DNA from: Clostridia bacterium
GTDB taxonomy: Bacteria; Bacillota; Clostridia; Christensenellales; Borkfalkiaceae
Assembly (NCBI GenBank): GCA_021204825.1
Contig: JAJPYR010000088.1
Span: 1-32,079, forward strand
DNA length: 32,079 nt
Reading direction: 5' to 3'
The translations under genes were made by a program, and so were the position numbers. Shown one piece after another: positions 23,870 to 32,079 of the stretch. Position 1 is the first letter of the stretch, and every line of letters starts with the position of its first letter. The notes beneath the pieces are model-generated. The model saw only the letters and a program-made list of their open reading frames with translations. It was not told the origin of the DNA and did not search any database.

Positions 23870-25107
23870 TAAGCGGACTTCCTGTATACGAGGGTGGGCT
23901 CTGCGTGGTCCGTGATGCACTCACGGGTTACGATGACCTCTTCCACGTCCTTTTCCGAGGGGATCCTGTACATGACGGAATTCATGCATCCCTCTATGAT
24001 GGTCCTAAGCCCCCTGGCGCCTGTCTTCAGGCGGATGGCCGTGTTTGCTATCTCACGCACTGCGGAGTCCTCCACGGTGAGCTTGACGCCGTCCATGCCT
24101 ATGAGCTTCTGGTACTGCTTTATGATGGCGTTCTTGGGCTGGGTCAGGATGGACACGAGGGCGTCCTCGTTGAGAGGGTGCAGGCTCACAACGATGGGAA
24201 TCCTGCCTACGAACTCAGGGATTAAGCCGTACTTTGTGAGGTCCTGGGGCTTTACGTCCGAGAGCATCTCATAGAGGTCCTCATCCGAGGGCTTGATGTT
24301 GCCGCCGAAGCCAAGAGAGGACGTGTCCTTGCGCTGCTGGACTATCTTGTCCAGGCCCACAAAGGCTCCGCCGCATATAAAGAGGATGTTTGTGGTGTCT
24401 ATGCGGATGTACTCCTGCTGGGGGTGCTTGCGGCCTCCCTGCGGGGGAACGTTTGCCACTGTGCTCTCTATAATCTTCAAAAGGGCCTGCTGCACGCCTT
24501 CCCCTGAGACGTCCCTGGTTATGGAGACGTTCTCGCCCTTCCTGGCTATTTTGTCTATCTCATCTATGTAGATGATGCCCTTCTGGGCCTTCTCCACGTC
24601 CCAGTCCGCGTTCTGGATAAGCTTCAGAAGGATGTTCTCCACGTCCTCGCCCACATAGCCCGCCTCTGTGAGCGTTGTGGCGTCCGCCGTTGCAAAGGGC
24701 ACGTTGAGAATCCTTGCAAGCGTCCTCGCAAGCAGGGTCTTTCCGCAGCCCGTAGGCCCTAAGAGCAGTATGTTGCTCTTGTCCACTTCTATGTCATCGT
24801 CCTCAGACCTGGAGCCCTTGGCTTCAGCCTGCATGTTTATTCTCTTGTAATGGTTGTACACAGCAACGGACAGGACCTTCTTTGCCTCATCCTGCCCTAT
24901 TATGTACTTGTCCAGCTCTTCCTTTATCTCGGCCGGCTTCTTTAAGGGAACGGCCTCCGTCTGGGCCTTGGGCTCCATCTCCTTCATCATCTCGCTGCAT
25001 ACCGCTACGCACTCATCGCAGATGCAGACGTCATTGAGCCCCTTTATGAGCCTTTTCACCTGGCTTTCAGGCTTCCCGCAAAAGGCGCATGTGTTTTCTG
25101 TCTTCAT
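23869..25107 (-). CDS. clpX: ATP-dependent Clp protease ATP-binding subunit ClpX
   Basis: A 412-residue unfoldase that feeds substrates to ClpP. The N-terminal zinc-binding domain has CAFC (7-10) and CDEC (30-33). The AAA+ domain has Walker A GPTGCGKT (117-124), Walker [10 protein letters not shown] (about 180-188), and the ClpP-docking loop signature LGFGG (about 262-266). The small domain ends with the [24 protein letters not shown] segment. GGGAG lies a few bases before the ATG. It is separated from clpP by a 399-bp repeat-rich stretch, larger than usual, but is in the same order and direction as in other Clostridia. Confidence 0.97.
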   Translation of the reverse strand: MKTENTCAFCGKPESQVKRLIKGLNDVCICDECVAVCSEMMKEMEPKAQTEAVPLKKPAEIKEELDKYIIGQDEAKKVLSVAVYNHYKRINMQAEAKGSRSEDDDIEVDKSNILLLGPTGCGKTLLARTLARILNVPFATADATTLTEAGYVGEDVENILLKLIQNADWDVEKAQKGIIYIDEIDKIARKGENVSITRDVSGEGVQQALLKIIESTVANVPPQGGRKHPQQEYIRIDTTNILFICGGAFVGLDKIVQQRKDTSSLGFGGNIKPSDEDLYEMLSDVKPQDLTKYGLIPEFVGRIPIVVSLHPLNEDALVSILTQPKNAIIKQYQKLIGMDGVKLTVEDSAVREIANTAIRLKTGARGLRTIIEGCMNSVMYRIPSEKDVEEVIVTRECITDHAEPTLVYRKSA

Positions 25108-25377
25108 GCTTTCTCCCGGAGCATCCCAGCCGCCTGACGGCTTCCGCTCCTAAATCTTTCCTGGCAATACTCTCCGGCGCATACAGGGCTGCCGGCCGCC
25201 CTTCCGTTTTCTGTGGCTTTCACAGATTTCATATCCTGCGCAGGGATGCAAGCCTCTGCGCAGGATACTTTGCTCCGTGATATGATATGCGCTTTATGCG
25301 CGCAAGGGATTGTTTTTGCGCCTGCAGGCGCATATGAGGGTCCGGGATGAGCCGGTCCGCCTGCATGCGCAGCGGCT
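25108..25377. repeat. Palindrome-rich clpP-clpX spacer (proximal part)
   Basis: No gene. A 12-bp perfect inverted repeat TATCCTGCGCAG/CTGCGCAGGATA occupies 25232-25267 (12-base loop). A 16-bp perfect palindrome TGCGCCTGCAGGCGCA is at 25317-25332, and GCGGCT/AGCCGC with a one-base loop is at 25372-25384. The octamer TGCGCAGG and close variants recur here and in the adjacent tandem array, linking the two. No T-tracts follow, so these are not simple terminators. Confidence 0.7.
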
Positions 25378-25507
25378 CAGCCGCACCTGTGTGCGCAGGG
25401 GATCAGCTGCACCTGTGTGCGAAAGGGATCAGCCGCACCTGTGTGCGCAGGGAATCAGCTGTACCTGTATGCGCAGGGGATCAGCCGCACCTGTGTGCGA
25501 AAGGGAT
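25378..25507. repeat. Five 26-bp tandem repeats ending at the clpP stop codon
   Basis: Copies start at 25378, 25404, 25430, 25456 and 25482 with an exact 26-bp period. The core is CAG-CYG-Y-ACCTGT-RTGCG followed by CAGGG or AAAGG and RAT. Each contains a CGCAC-CTGT-GTGCG hairpin or a near variant. A sixth, degenerate copy (25508-25523, CAGCCGCGCTTGT) is the end of clpP itself, so the array probably arose by duplication of the clpP 3' end. Each unit carries a TGA equivalent to the clpP stop, but 26 bp is not a multiple of three, so copies do not share a frame. Confidence 0.9.
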
Positions 25508-26109
25508 CAGCCGCGCTTGTCGAAGACCTTGTCTATGAGGCCGTACTCGAGGGCTTCCTGTGCCGTGAGGTAGTTGTCGCGGTCCGTGTCGCGCTCTATG
25601 TCGGAGAGAGGGCGCCCTGTGTTCTCTGCGAGGATGCTGTTGAGCTTTGCGCGTATTTTGAGAAGGTGCTCTGCGGCAATCTTCACATCAGACGCCTTGC
25701 CGTCTGCACCGCCGGAGGGCTGGTGTATCATTATCTCGCTGTTGGGAAGCGCGAAGCGCTTGCCCTTCGTTCCGGATGAAAGAAGGAATGCGCCCATGGA
25801 AGCCGCCATGCCTATGCATATAGTGCAGACATCGCAGCGGATGTACTTCATGGTGTCATAGATTGCAAGCCCTGCGGTTACAGATCCTCCGGGGCTGTTT
25901 ATGTACAGGAAGATGTCCTTTGTGGGGTCCTTTGCCTCAAGGAAAAGCATCTGGGCCACGATGGCGTTTGCGGAACCGTTGTCCACCTGGTCTCCGAGGA
26001 AGATGATCCTGTCTTCCAGAAGACGGCTGTAGATGTCATATGAGCGCTCACCCCTGGAGTTCTGCTCTATGACATAGGGTATCGTGTAATTCTTGATTTC
26101 TTCGCTCAT
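25507..26109 (-). CDS. clpP: ATP-dependent Clp protease proteolytic subunit ClpP
   Basis: A 200-residue serine protease, a tetradecamer that works with ClpX. The catalytic triad is Ser104 (GMAASMGA), His129 (IMIHQPSGG) and Asp178 (ERDTDRDNY), with spacing equal to that in E. coli ClpP. Other family landmarks are FLGDQVD (37-43) and [12 protein letters not shown] (69-80). AAGGAG precedes the ATG. It is 178 bp downstream of tig, and the 26-bp tandem array starts at its TGA stop. The C-terminal FDKRG is the normal family ending, so the coding sequence is not extended by the repeats. Confidence 0.97.
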   Translation of the reverse strand: MSEEIKNYTIPYVIEQNSRGERSYDIYSRLLEDRIIFLGDQVDNGSANAIVAQMLFLEAKDPTKDIFLYINSPGGSVTAGLAIYDTMKYIRCDVCTICIGMAASMGAFLLSSGTKGKRFALPNSEIMIHQPSGGADGKASDVKIAAEHLLKIRAKLNSILAENTGRPLSDIERDTDRDNYLTAQEALEYGLIDKVFDKRG

Positions 26110-26287
26110 GTATTCTCCTTATCCAAAGCCTTTTGGCCGACTCCATGGCTTGCCCGCCTCAAGGCTCTGCCTGCAAAATTCAAATCTGCATATCCGCCGC
26201 TTATGGCCGGTTATGCGCATATATGCGGCCTTTTCTGCCGCTGCCAGCGGGATCCGCACCCGCAGATGAATGGGTGTACGGACGGGA

Positions 26288-27625
26288 TTACTCCTCTGCT
26301 GCCGGTGCTGCTGCGGGAGCGGAGTCGTCCACGGTGTAGAGGTCGTTGTTGTCCATCATGAACTGCAGGAACTTGTCTATGATGATTGAATCACGGATTT
26401 CATCCTTCTGCTTGTCCGTGTAGGACATGTCCCCGGGCTTCTTGTTGAGCTCTGCGGCGCGCTTTGCGATTTCGGCCTCAAGGTCCTCGTCCGTGGCCTT
26501 TATGTCCTCTTTCTTTATGATGCACTGCATTGCAAGGGAAGCCTTGACCTGAGCTAAGGAGCGCTCACGGAAGTTCTCGCGGAACTGTTTTTTGTCCATC
26601 TTCATGTAGGTGAGATAGTCATCCAGCCCGAAGCCCTGGTACATCTGGAGGTTCTGGTCATAGCGCTTCATCTCTGCATCCATCTCGCGCTCCACCATGA
26701 TGTCCGGAATGTCGCCTATGACGTGCTTTACGAGCTCGTCCACGATGCTGTTCTCCGTGTCCTGCCTGGATTGCTCTTCCGCCTGCTTCTCAAGGCGCGT
26801 GCGGAGCTGGATTCTGTACTCCTCAACGGTGTCGCAGCCGAGGTTGGCCTTTACGAAGTCATCCGTAAGATCCGGAAGGACCTTCTCCGTTATGGAGTTG
26901 ACCTTTACCTCAAACCTTGCATCCTTTCCGGCAAGGTTCTCGCCGCCCTGGTAGTCATCCGGGAACTTCACAAGGACGTCCTTGGTCTCCCCTATGCTCA
27001 TGCCTACCACCTGGTCCTCAAAGCCGGGGATGAATGAGCCGGAGCCGAGAACGAGGTCATATCCCTCTGCAGTGCCGCCGGGGAACTGGTACATTCCCAC
27101 AAAGCCCTTGAAGTCTATGTTGACGGTGTCGTCATACTGTGCGGGGCGGTCCGTGACCTCAGCCTTTCCGGCACGGGATGAAAGGGTCTTGGTGATGGAG
27201 CCGGCAACGTCTGCGTCCGTTACCTTATAGTCATACTTGCGGATGGAAAGGCCGGTGTATGCGTCCAGGTCTATCTCAGGGCGTACGGGCACTACGGCAA
27301 CGAGCTCTATTCCCTCGCCTTCCTCCATGTCCCCTATGGAAAGCTGGGGTTCATCTATGGCAAGGAAATTGTCCCTTTCCTGTTCCAGTATGTCATAATA
27401 ATGCTTGCTGTACAGCACATCTATAGCATCTTCGAAGAATATGCCCTTCCCGTAATAGTTCTCAAGAACGGGCTTGGGTGCTTTGCCCTTTCTGAAACCG
27501 GGCACGGTGTACTTGCCGCGGACTGCCTTGTATGCGGCCATTATGGCTTCCTGCCACTCTTCTTCCGAGAACTTGATTGTAAGCTTAACCGTGCTCTTTT
27601 CGCCGGCTTCTTTCGTGTATTCCAT
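26288..27625 (-). CDS. tig: Trigger factor
   Basis: A 445-residue ribosome-associated chaperone and peptidyl-prolyl isomerase. The N-terminal ribosome-binding domain has the signature loop VPGFRKGKAPKPVLENYYG (about 38-56), placing it at the ribosome exit tunnel. The FKBP-type PPIase domain (about 155-245) has YDDTVNIDFKGF and GSGSFIPGFEDQVVGM, and a helical C-terminal domain (about 260-430) follows. The tail is an Ala/Pro/Glu-rich DSAPAAAPAAEE. GGAG is 11 bases before this ATG; another ATG at 27632 with closer spacing is out of frame (see findings). It is the first gene of the tig-clpP-clpX-lon run and is divergent from rqcH. Confidence 0.97.
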   Translation of the reverse strand: MEYTKEAGEKSTVKLTIKFSEEEWQEAIMAAYKAVRGKYTVPGFRKGKAPKPVLENYYGKGIFFEDAIDVLYSKHYYDILEQERDNFLAIDEPQLSIGDMEEGEGIELVAVVPVRPEIDLDAYTGLSIRKYDYKVTDADVAGSITKTLSSRAGKAEVTDRPAQYDDTVNIDFKGFVGMYQFPGGTAEGYDLVLGSGSFIPGFEDQVVGMSIGETKDVLVKFPDDYQGGENLAGKDARFEVKVNSITEKVLPDLTDDFVKANLGCDTVEEYRIQLRTRLEKQAEEQSRQDTENSIVDELVKHVIGDIPDIMVEREMDAEMKRYDQNLQMYQGFGLDDYLTYMKMDKKQFRENFRERSLAQVKASLAMQCIIKKEDIKATDEDLEAEIAKRAAELNKKPGDMSYTDKQKDEIRDSIIIDKFLQFMMDNNDLYTVDDSAPAAAPAAEE

Positions 27626-27669
27626 TTCGCATGGTCTCCTTCTATATACAAACTATATATACTGCGTTT

Positions 27670-27698
27670 ATCATATCACAATACTTTCATTTTGGAAA
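27670..27698 (-). promoter_or_regulatory. tig: Candidate tig promoter
   Basis: Minus-strand TTTCCA (27693-27698), 17 bp, TATGAT (27670-27675). The -10 box is good, the -35 box fair (four of six). Confidence 0.55.
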
Positions 27699-27720
27699 GC
27701 GTTTTGCAACTGCAGAACAT

Positions 27721-27749
27721 TTTACTTTCCGCAAAATTTGGCGTATACT
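27721..27749 (+). promoter_or_regulatory. rqcH: Candidate rqcH promoter
   Basis: TTTACT (27721-27726), 17 bp, TATACT (27744-27749), about 20 bp before the rqcH start. It lies back to back with the tig promoter in a 144-bp divergent spacer. Confidence 0.5.
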
Positions 27750-27769
27750 TGGGGCAGGAGGATGAACGA

Positions 27770-29431
27770 ATGCCGCAGGACGCTTACACGCTCAAATATG
27801 TCGCGAGGGACCTGTCCGCCCTGCTTCCGGGAACAAAGGTCACCAAGATCACACAGCCCGACCGCGATACCCTTCACTTATATATATACCCACTTTTTGG
27901 CGGTTTTAAACTTGAAATCTGCATTTTTCCAAAATTTCGCAGAATTTCTTTGACAAAACGCGATTCCAGGTCCCTTGACACCCCCTCATCCTTCCTCATG
28001 CTCATCCGCAAGCACCTGCAGGGAGCCAAAATCCTCGCCTGCGGCCAGATTCCCAATGAGCGCATAATGTACTTTGACTTCGAGTCCGTCTCGGAGTTTT
28101 CCATACGCTGTTTCCGCCTGTATGCGGAAATCATGGGCAAGAGCTCCAACATAATCCTCACGGAGGACAACAAGATCCTCGGCTGCTTCAAGCCCGGCTA
28201 TGCAGGGGAAGGAGTCCGCAACACCCTAACCGGCGCAGACTACACCCTTCCCGTCTCGCAGCACAAAGTCCTTCCGGATGACTTAGAGGGCATCCGCAAA
28301 GCCCTTTCAGAGTCCGGCCCTGACGCCCTGCATGAGTGCATAACCGGCATAGCCCACGTAACGGCGGAGGACATCATATCCACGTACGGCGAAGGGGTCA
28401 CCGCAGAGCAGGTGTACGAGTATCTCAACTCGGATGACATATGTCCCTGTGTTATTTTGGAGGGCTCCAAAGTCACTGACTTCTGCGCCCGCTCCTCGTC
28501 CCCTCTTGCTGTGCCCCGGGAGTCCATACTGCAGGCGCAGACGGAGTTCTATGACTCCGCCACCGCAGAGGCCACCCTGCAGAGCCGCAAGGCAGGCTAC
28601 AGCGCATCCCTGAACGCCGCCCTTAAAAAGGCCGAGAAGAAGATAGCCACAGAAAGGCAGCGCATCCTCTCCTGTGACAACATGGAGCGCGACCGCCTTT
28701 ATGGGGAGCTCATTACGGCCAACATATACAGAATCCGCCCTGGGGACGAGCTCCTTGTGGCAGACAACTACTACTCCCCCTCCATGGAGCAGTGCAGCAT
28801 CCCTCTGGACAAGCAGCTTACGCCTTCGCAGAACGCGCAGAAGTATTACAAGCGGTACAACAAGCAGAAAAGAACCGTGGAAGTCTCCCAGAAGCTCCTG
28901 GACGAGGCCCTTGCCAGGGAAGACTACCTGCTGTCCGTGCAGACCGGCATCCAGAGGGCGCAGGACACGGAAGACCTTGCAGAGATTGCCGCCGAGATGC
29001 GTGAAAGCGGGCTTCTAAAGGACACTGCAGTCAAAAAGAGCAAAAAGAAGGCCGTCTCAAAGCCGTACCGCATGTACACCTGCAAGGGATACGAATTGCT
29101 TGCAGGCCGCAACAACCTCTCCAATGATGCCTTGGTGCATGCCCTCTCCGGGGATGACATATGGCTCCACACCAAAGAGGGCCACTCCTGCCACGTCGGC
29201 ATAATATGCAGCGGCAACGCGGACGCCGTGCCGGAGGACGTAATCCTTGTTGGGGCGCAGATATGCGCGTTCTACAGCGACCTGGCCGGCAAGGGGAAGG
29301 TTGAGGTTTCATACACGAGGCGCCGCAGCGTGCGCAAGCCCAAAGGGGCCGCGCCGGGCTTCGTGACATATACGGATTACAAGTCCATGCTGGTCTCACC
29401 GGACCCTCATACGGAGCTGAAACATGAGTAA
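27770..29431 (+). CDS. rqcH: Rqc2-homologue RqcH (NFACT protein, YloA/FbpA family)
   Basis: 553 residues from the ATG at 27770, which is preceded by GCAGGAGG eight bases upstream; the open frame extends further 5' but has no ribosome binding site and overlaps the divergent tig promoter. The NFACT-N domain is at about 1-200 (DLSALLPGTKVTKI, RKHLQGAKI, NERIMYFDF). A helical, coiled-coil region (about 270-420) contains KKAEKKIATERQRI and YYKRYNKQKRTVEVSQ. The NFACT-R domain ends it with GRNNLSNDALVH and DDIWLHTKEGHSCHVGI (about 445-480). RqcH binds obstructed 50S subunits and adds C-terminal alanine tails that mark stalled peptides for ClpXP, so pairing it with tig and clpXP is functionally coherent. 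Confidence 0.94.
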   Translation: MPQDAYTLKYVARDLSALLPGTKVTKITQPDRDTLHLYIYPLFGGFKLEICIFPKFRRISLTKRDSRSLDTPSSFLMLIRKHLQGAKILACGQIPNERIMYFDFESVSEFSIRCFRLYAEIMGKSSNIILTEDNKILGCFKPGYAGEGVRNTLTGADYTLPVSQHKVLPDDLEGIRKALSESGPDALHECITGIAHVTAEDIISTYGEGVTAEQVYEYLNSDDICPCVILEGSKVTDFCARSSSPLAVPRESILQAQTEFYDSATAEATLQSRKAGYSASLNAALKKAEKKIATERQRILSCDNMERDRLYGELITANIYRIRPGDELLVADNYYSPSMEQCSIPLDKQLTPSQNAQKYYKRYNKQKRTVEVSQKLLDEALAREDYLLSVQTGIQRAQDTEDLAEIAAEMRESGLLKDTAVKKSKKKAVSKPYRMYTCKGYELLAGRNNLSNDALVHALSGDDIWLHTKEGHSCHVGIICSGNADAVPEDVILVGAQICAFYSDLAGKGKVEVSYTRRRSVRKPKGAAPGFVTYTDYKSMLVSPDPHTELKHE

Positions 29432-29753
29432 GAAGCACAAGACAACCGAAGAAGAACAGCCTGCGGAAGTGCCCTACACCAAGAAGACCTACTTCTACGT
29501 GGCCATAGGCACCACAGCCGTGTCCGTTATATTCGCCGTCCTCGGATTCGCAATATCCGTCCTCGGATTCTACGGCATCATAGTATCCATCTTGATGTCC
29601 CTTGCGTCCCTCTCCTTCCTTTCCACCCAAAAGAAGAAGAACAACTTCAGTGCCGTAAAGCCTCTTACCATCGTAAACTACGTGATTCTCATCCTGCTCA
29701 TACTCTTCATCATTGGCGGCATAATCTGGAGTGCTACCCAGGCAGAGGCTTAA
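29424..29753 (+). CDS. Small integral membrane protein, three helices
   Basis: 109 residues: a charged N-terminal tail (SKKHKTTEEEQPAEVPYTKK), then hydrophobic helices at about 25-45 and 48-66, a KKKNN loop, and a third helix at about 82-103. No known family is recognised. Its ATG overlaps the last codons of rqcH by eight bases, so it is co-translated with it. A role at the membrane linked to RqcH is possible but unsupported. A terminator follows directly. Confidence 0.8.
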   Translation: MSKKHKTTEEEQPAEVPYTKKTYFYVAIGTTAVSVIFAVLGFAISVLGFYGIIVSILMSLASLSFLSTQKKKNNFSAVKPLTIVNYVILILLILFIIGGIIWSATQAEA

Positions 29754-29779
29754 TGAGCCGGCAGACAGCAGCTGCAAGA

Positions 29780-29808
29780 CCCCTTGGAATCTTCCGGAGG
29801 GCCTTTTT
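29780..29808 (+). terminator. Terminator of the rqcH operon
   Basis: Stem CCC plus TTGGAA pairing with TTCCGG plus GGG (two G-T pairs, one mismatch) is followed by CCTTTTTAT. It lies 27 bp past the stop codon of the membrane protein gene. Confidence 0.75.
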
Positions 29809-29845
29809 ATGTGCCTTGGAGCGCCGTTCCCTGGCTTTGCGGCAG

Positions 29846-29877
29846 TATAAAAGACGGTCATAAGGCCGCCTTTTATA
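29846..29877. terminator. Second, bidirectional terminator between convergent genes
   Basis: TATAAAAG pairs with CTTTTATA, continued by CGG/CCG after one mismatch. It lies between the convergent membrane-protein gene and the carbohydrate-binding lipoprotein gene and can act on both. Confidence 0.7.
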
Positions 29878-29914
29878 ACAAAATCTATTTGAAGGGTAAA
29901 CTGGTATTCTTTGT

Positions 29915-31822
29915 TTAATGCCTGCCGGAGCTGCCGCCGAAGCTGCCGGAGCCTCCAAAGCCTCCGGTTATGCCTCCCTGTCCGCCTCCGATGCCGGAGC
30001 CGCCGAAGCTGCCGTTGGAGGAGCCGCTCTGTGAGCCGCCGCCGGGAGTTGTTATGCTGCTGTTTGAAGAGCCTATGTTAGTAATCGTGCCGGTTATTGT
30101 GAAAGATGCAAGCCGGGTGTCTCCGCCATAGATGTAATACGTGCTGCCTGTTGTGAGCTCCGGTGAGGACAGCACTATGACTGATGCAGTCTTCGGCAGA
30201 GCATAGTACAGAAGGTTATTGCCGTCTGCATCCTGGAGATATACGATTGTGCCTGCGGCTAAGACAGAGCTGTTGCTGTACGTGAACACTACGCTGTTCT
30301 GTGTGGAGCTGGATGAAAGGGTTGCAGCCATTCCGGATGCGCCTGCCGCGAACAGATAGCCGCCCGTTATGATTATGCTTCCGTCTGCGTCCAGACCCTG
30401 GTCTGAGCCGTTTGAAGCTCCTGCGATGTACAGGATTCCGCCGGATATGGTAAGGTCTCCGTTGGAGTCCGCTCCGTCTCCGCCTGCTTCCACATATACA
30501 ACGCCGCCGTTTATGAGCAGGCTGCAGTTGCTGTTCTTTGTGCCAACCGCATTCTCCGTGCCGTCTGCGGCATTGATGCCGTCATCTGAAGCCACAAGGT
30601 TTATATAGCCGCCTGTAATCTCCACTTTAGCGGCTTCAAGGCCCTCATAGCAGTCCAGAATCTCTATCGTGCCGTCATATACCTGAAGGAGGTTATCCGC
30701 ATGAACCGCATCATCCCCGGTGGATGCAATGTCTATACAGCCGCCTTCTATTATGATTGTATTGTTGCTGTGAATGGCGTCATCTGTGGAATTTACCGTT
30801 ACATCTCCGTTGATGTATATGAAGTAATCCCCGTCTGCAAGCTCTGTGTCGTTCTCGCCCCAGTCTATGCATCCGGCCTTTATGCCCTTGCCTGTTGCAG
30901 TGACATCCAGTGAGGAGCCCTCATCTATGTACACGAAGGTGTCTGCCTGTATGCCGTCATCCCCTGCCTCTGTTACTGTAACCGAGGCATTCTTAGTGTA
31001 TACAAAGCCGCCGTCTGTAAAGGAGAACGTGGGAGCTGACTCATAATCATCATATTCCGGGATCTCTGCATGAAGGGCATCCTTGGTTGCAGACAGCGAA
31101 ACTGTGGCGTCCGCAATGACAAAGGATGTGGCCTTGATGTTCTTTGTGGAAGATACAGACAGAGACCCGGGTCCGTTGATGGTGAGGGTTCCTTCTATGT
31201 CTATGGAGTTCTTGTCGCTTTTTGTGTTGTATATGCTGTTCTCGCCGATGACCGTTATTGTGAGGTCATATCCCTCTGACTCTATTGCTGTGCCGTCATT
31301 GTACAAAGCTGCACCAATAAGATACAGCGTCACATCATCCGCCGCTATTGTAATCTTGTTCCCGGCAACTTCATTTGTATCATCTATGTAATACGACCCG
31401 GAATCAGAGATTTTCTTGTTTGTGACTTCCGTAATGCTGTCATCCGCCAGCACTTCTTCCGCAGTGGTGTACACAGCGGATGACACATCCCCTGCTGCCT
31501 CCAGGGCGTCTGCCTTGAGGCTTGTGGCAGTCATGGATTCACTGCCCACAGGAGCAACTATGCCGTCTGTAGCAGCAGAGCTTCCGCCTGTACTGCCGCT
31601 GTTGTCTGTGGCATTCCCTTCATTGCCGGCGGTTCCGCCGCTGCTGTTTCCCTCGTTTCCGCCGTTTCCGCTGCCATCTCCATCCTGTCCGGACGGAGTT
31701 TCTCCGTTGTTTCCGGTGTCATCGCCTGATGAGCTGCATCCTGCAAAAACAAGGCACATGCACAGGGCAAGCGCCAGCAGCAAACCAAGCACTGATGATA
31801 AGAGCTTGCATTTGCTTTTCAT
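29915..31822 (-). CDS. Carbohydrate-binding lipoprotein, Cthe_2159-like beta-helix
   Basis: 635 residues. A signal peptide ends in a lipobox-like VFAGC (Cys29), so it is probably a membrane lipoprotein; the -3 residue is Phe, slightly unusual. A Gly/Asn/Ser/Glu-rich linker spans about 30-85. The main domain (about 115-560) is a right-handed beta-helix with repeated motifs such as DALHAEI, DDGIQAD, KGIKAG, DDAIHSNN, DDAVHADN, EGLEAA, DDGINAAD and GADSNGD, the pattern of the Cthe_2159 carbohydrate-binding domain known to bind cellulose and polygalacturonate. The C-terminal 50 residues are Gly/Ser-rich (GGSGIGGGQGG), perhaps for wall contact. GGGAG precedes the ATG. A near-consensus promoter is upstream. 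Confidence 0.88.
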   Translation of the reverse strand: MKSKCKLLSSVLGLLLALALCMCLVFAGCSSSGDDTGNNGETPSGQDGDGSGNGGNEGNSSGGTAGNEGNATDNSGSTGGSSAATDGIVAPVGSESMTATSLKADALEAAGDVSSAVYTTAEEVLADDSITEVTNKKISDSGSYYIDDTNEVAGNKITIAADDVTLYLIGAALYNDGTAIESEGYDLTITVIGENSIYNTKSDKNSIDIEGTLTINGPGSLSVSSTKNIKATSFVIADATVSLSATKDALHAEIPEYDDYESAPTFSFTDGGFVYTKNASVTVTEAGDDGIQADTFVYIDEGSSLDVTATGKGIKAGCIDWGENDTELADGDYFIYINGDVTVNSTDDAIHSNNTIIIEGGCIDIASTGDDAVHADNLLQVYDGTIEILDCYEGLEAAKVEITGGYINLVASDDGINAADGTENAVGTKNSNCSLLINGGVVYVEAGGDGADSNGDLTISGGILYIAGASNGSDQGLDADGSIIITGGYLFAAGASGMAATLSSSSTQNSVVFTYSNSSVLAAGTIVYLQDADGNNLLYYALPKTASVIVLSSPELTTGSTYYIYGGDTRLASFTITGTITNIGSSNSSITTPGGGSQSGSSNGSFGGSGIGGGQGGITGGFGGSGSFGGSSGRH

Positions 31823-32079
31823 ACACCTGTCTCCCGTATCTTCAATCTGATCCGATTATAGTTCCTCTAAATTAGACTTTCAAGAAACTTAACTCAAGTA
31901 TAATCAAAATTCCCACATTTTTTCACAATGTGTCTAAATTTTCACATAAACTTAAAAAAAGTCACGGAAATTGTGGTAACTGACCCGGTATTTACAGATG
32001 CCGGCCTTGTTTTAAACAGATGTGTCAAATTTTGGGTTGCCAAACGGCATATTTTATGCATAATTGCATATAAGTATAC
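31823..32079. other. AT-rich upstream region at the window end, 257 bp
   Basis: It contains the promoter above and a CACATT/AATGTG inverted repeat near 31914-31932. A stretch at 31899-31921 resembles non-coding sequence of the IS (see findings). No ORF is seen. Confidence 0.5.
31855..31883 (-). promoter_or_regulatory. Promoter of the carbohydrate-binding lipoprotein
   Basis: Minus-strand TTGAAA (31878-31883), 17 bp, TATAAT (31855-31860), about 33 bp before the ATG. This is one of the closest matches to the consensus in the window. Confidence 0.8.

Noticed and set aside
25378..25507. A CRISPR array
   Set aside because: The 26-bp units are contiguous with no spacers, and there are no cas genes.
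27401..27769. An N-terminal extension of rqcH back to 27401
   Set aside because: It would read through the divergent tig gene and promoter; the ATG at 27770 has AGGAGG at proper spacing and matches family length.

Overview
The window looks like chromosome from a Gram-positive Clostridia-type bacterium, most likely a plant-fibre-associated gut or rumen Lachnospiraceae or a relative. This is inferred from the run tig-clpP-clpX-lon-engB, an RqcH (NFACT) gene divergent from tig, a domain-permuted membrane-anchored GH3 glucosidase, an AgrC/AgrA-style GHKL/LytTR pair, a Cthe_2159-type carbohydrate-binding lipoprotein, strong AGGAGG ribosome binding sites and compact rho-independent terminators. TAA, TGA and TAG are all used as stops, so the code appears standard. 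Nearly all genes lie on the minus strand; only rqcH and a small membrane protein are on the plus strand. I see no tRNA, rRNA or CRISPR array.

Layout. 1-1863: an apparently complete insertion sequence with an IS4/IS1634-type transposase, beginning at the first base of the window. 1983-9598: a surface/carbohydrate region with a membrane-anchored esterase, a four-helix membrane protein, a large GH3 enzyme anchored at both ends, and a histidine kinase/LytTR regulator pair. 10041-16629: a probable RNA-repair region, transcribed as two WYL-domain regulators, a 725-bp structured gap, a very acidic protein, RtcB RNA ligase, and a DUF2828/TROVE-like vWA protein broken by one in-frame TAG. 16668-19729: a more AT-rich insert-like stretch with an intact Schlafen-type AlbA_2/ATPase regulator, a small unknown gene and a decayed second member of the same superfamily. 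19915-27625: the proteostasis run (a divergent sugar-transferase-like protein, engB, lon, clpX, clpP, tig). 27770-29753: rqcH plus a small membrane protein. 29915-31822: a lipoprotein with the Cthe_2159-type carbohydrate-binding fold.

How the genes may work together. Trigger factor, ClpXP, Lon and RqcH make up a nascent-chain folding, tagging and degradation set. RtcB with a DUF2828/TROVE-like partner is expected to repair or handle broken RNA; placing it downstream of two WYL proteins suggests ligand-controlled induction, an inference and the best candidate here for an under-described system. The esterase, GH3 and carbohydrate-binding lipoprotein are probably surface tools for plant polysaccharide use.

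Non-coding DNA is unusually rich in perfect inverted repeats: a five-copy 26-bp array touching the clpP stop codon, a 12-bp-arm hairpin between clpX and clpP, two abutting palindromes at 9712-9756, and a hairpin that begins at the rtcB stop codon.
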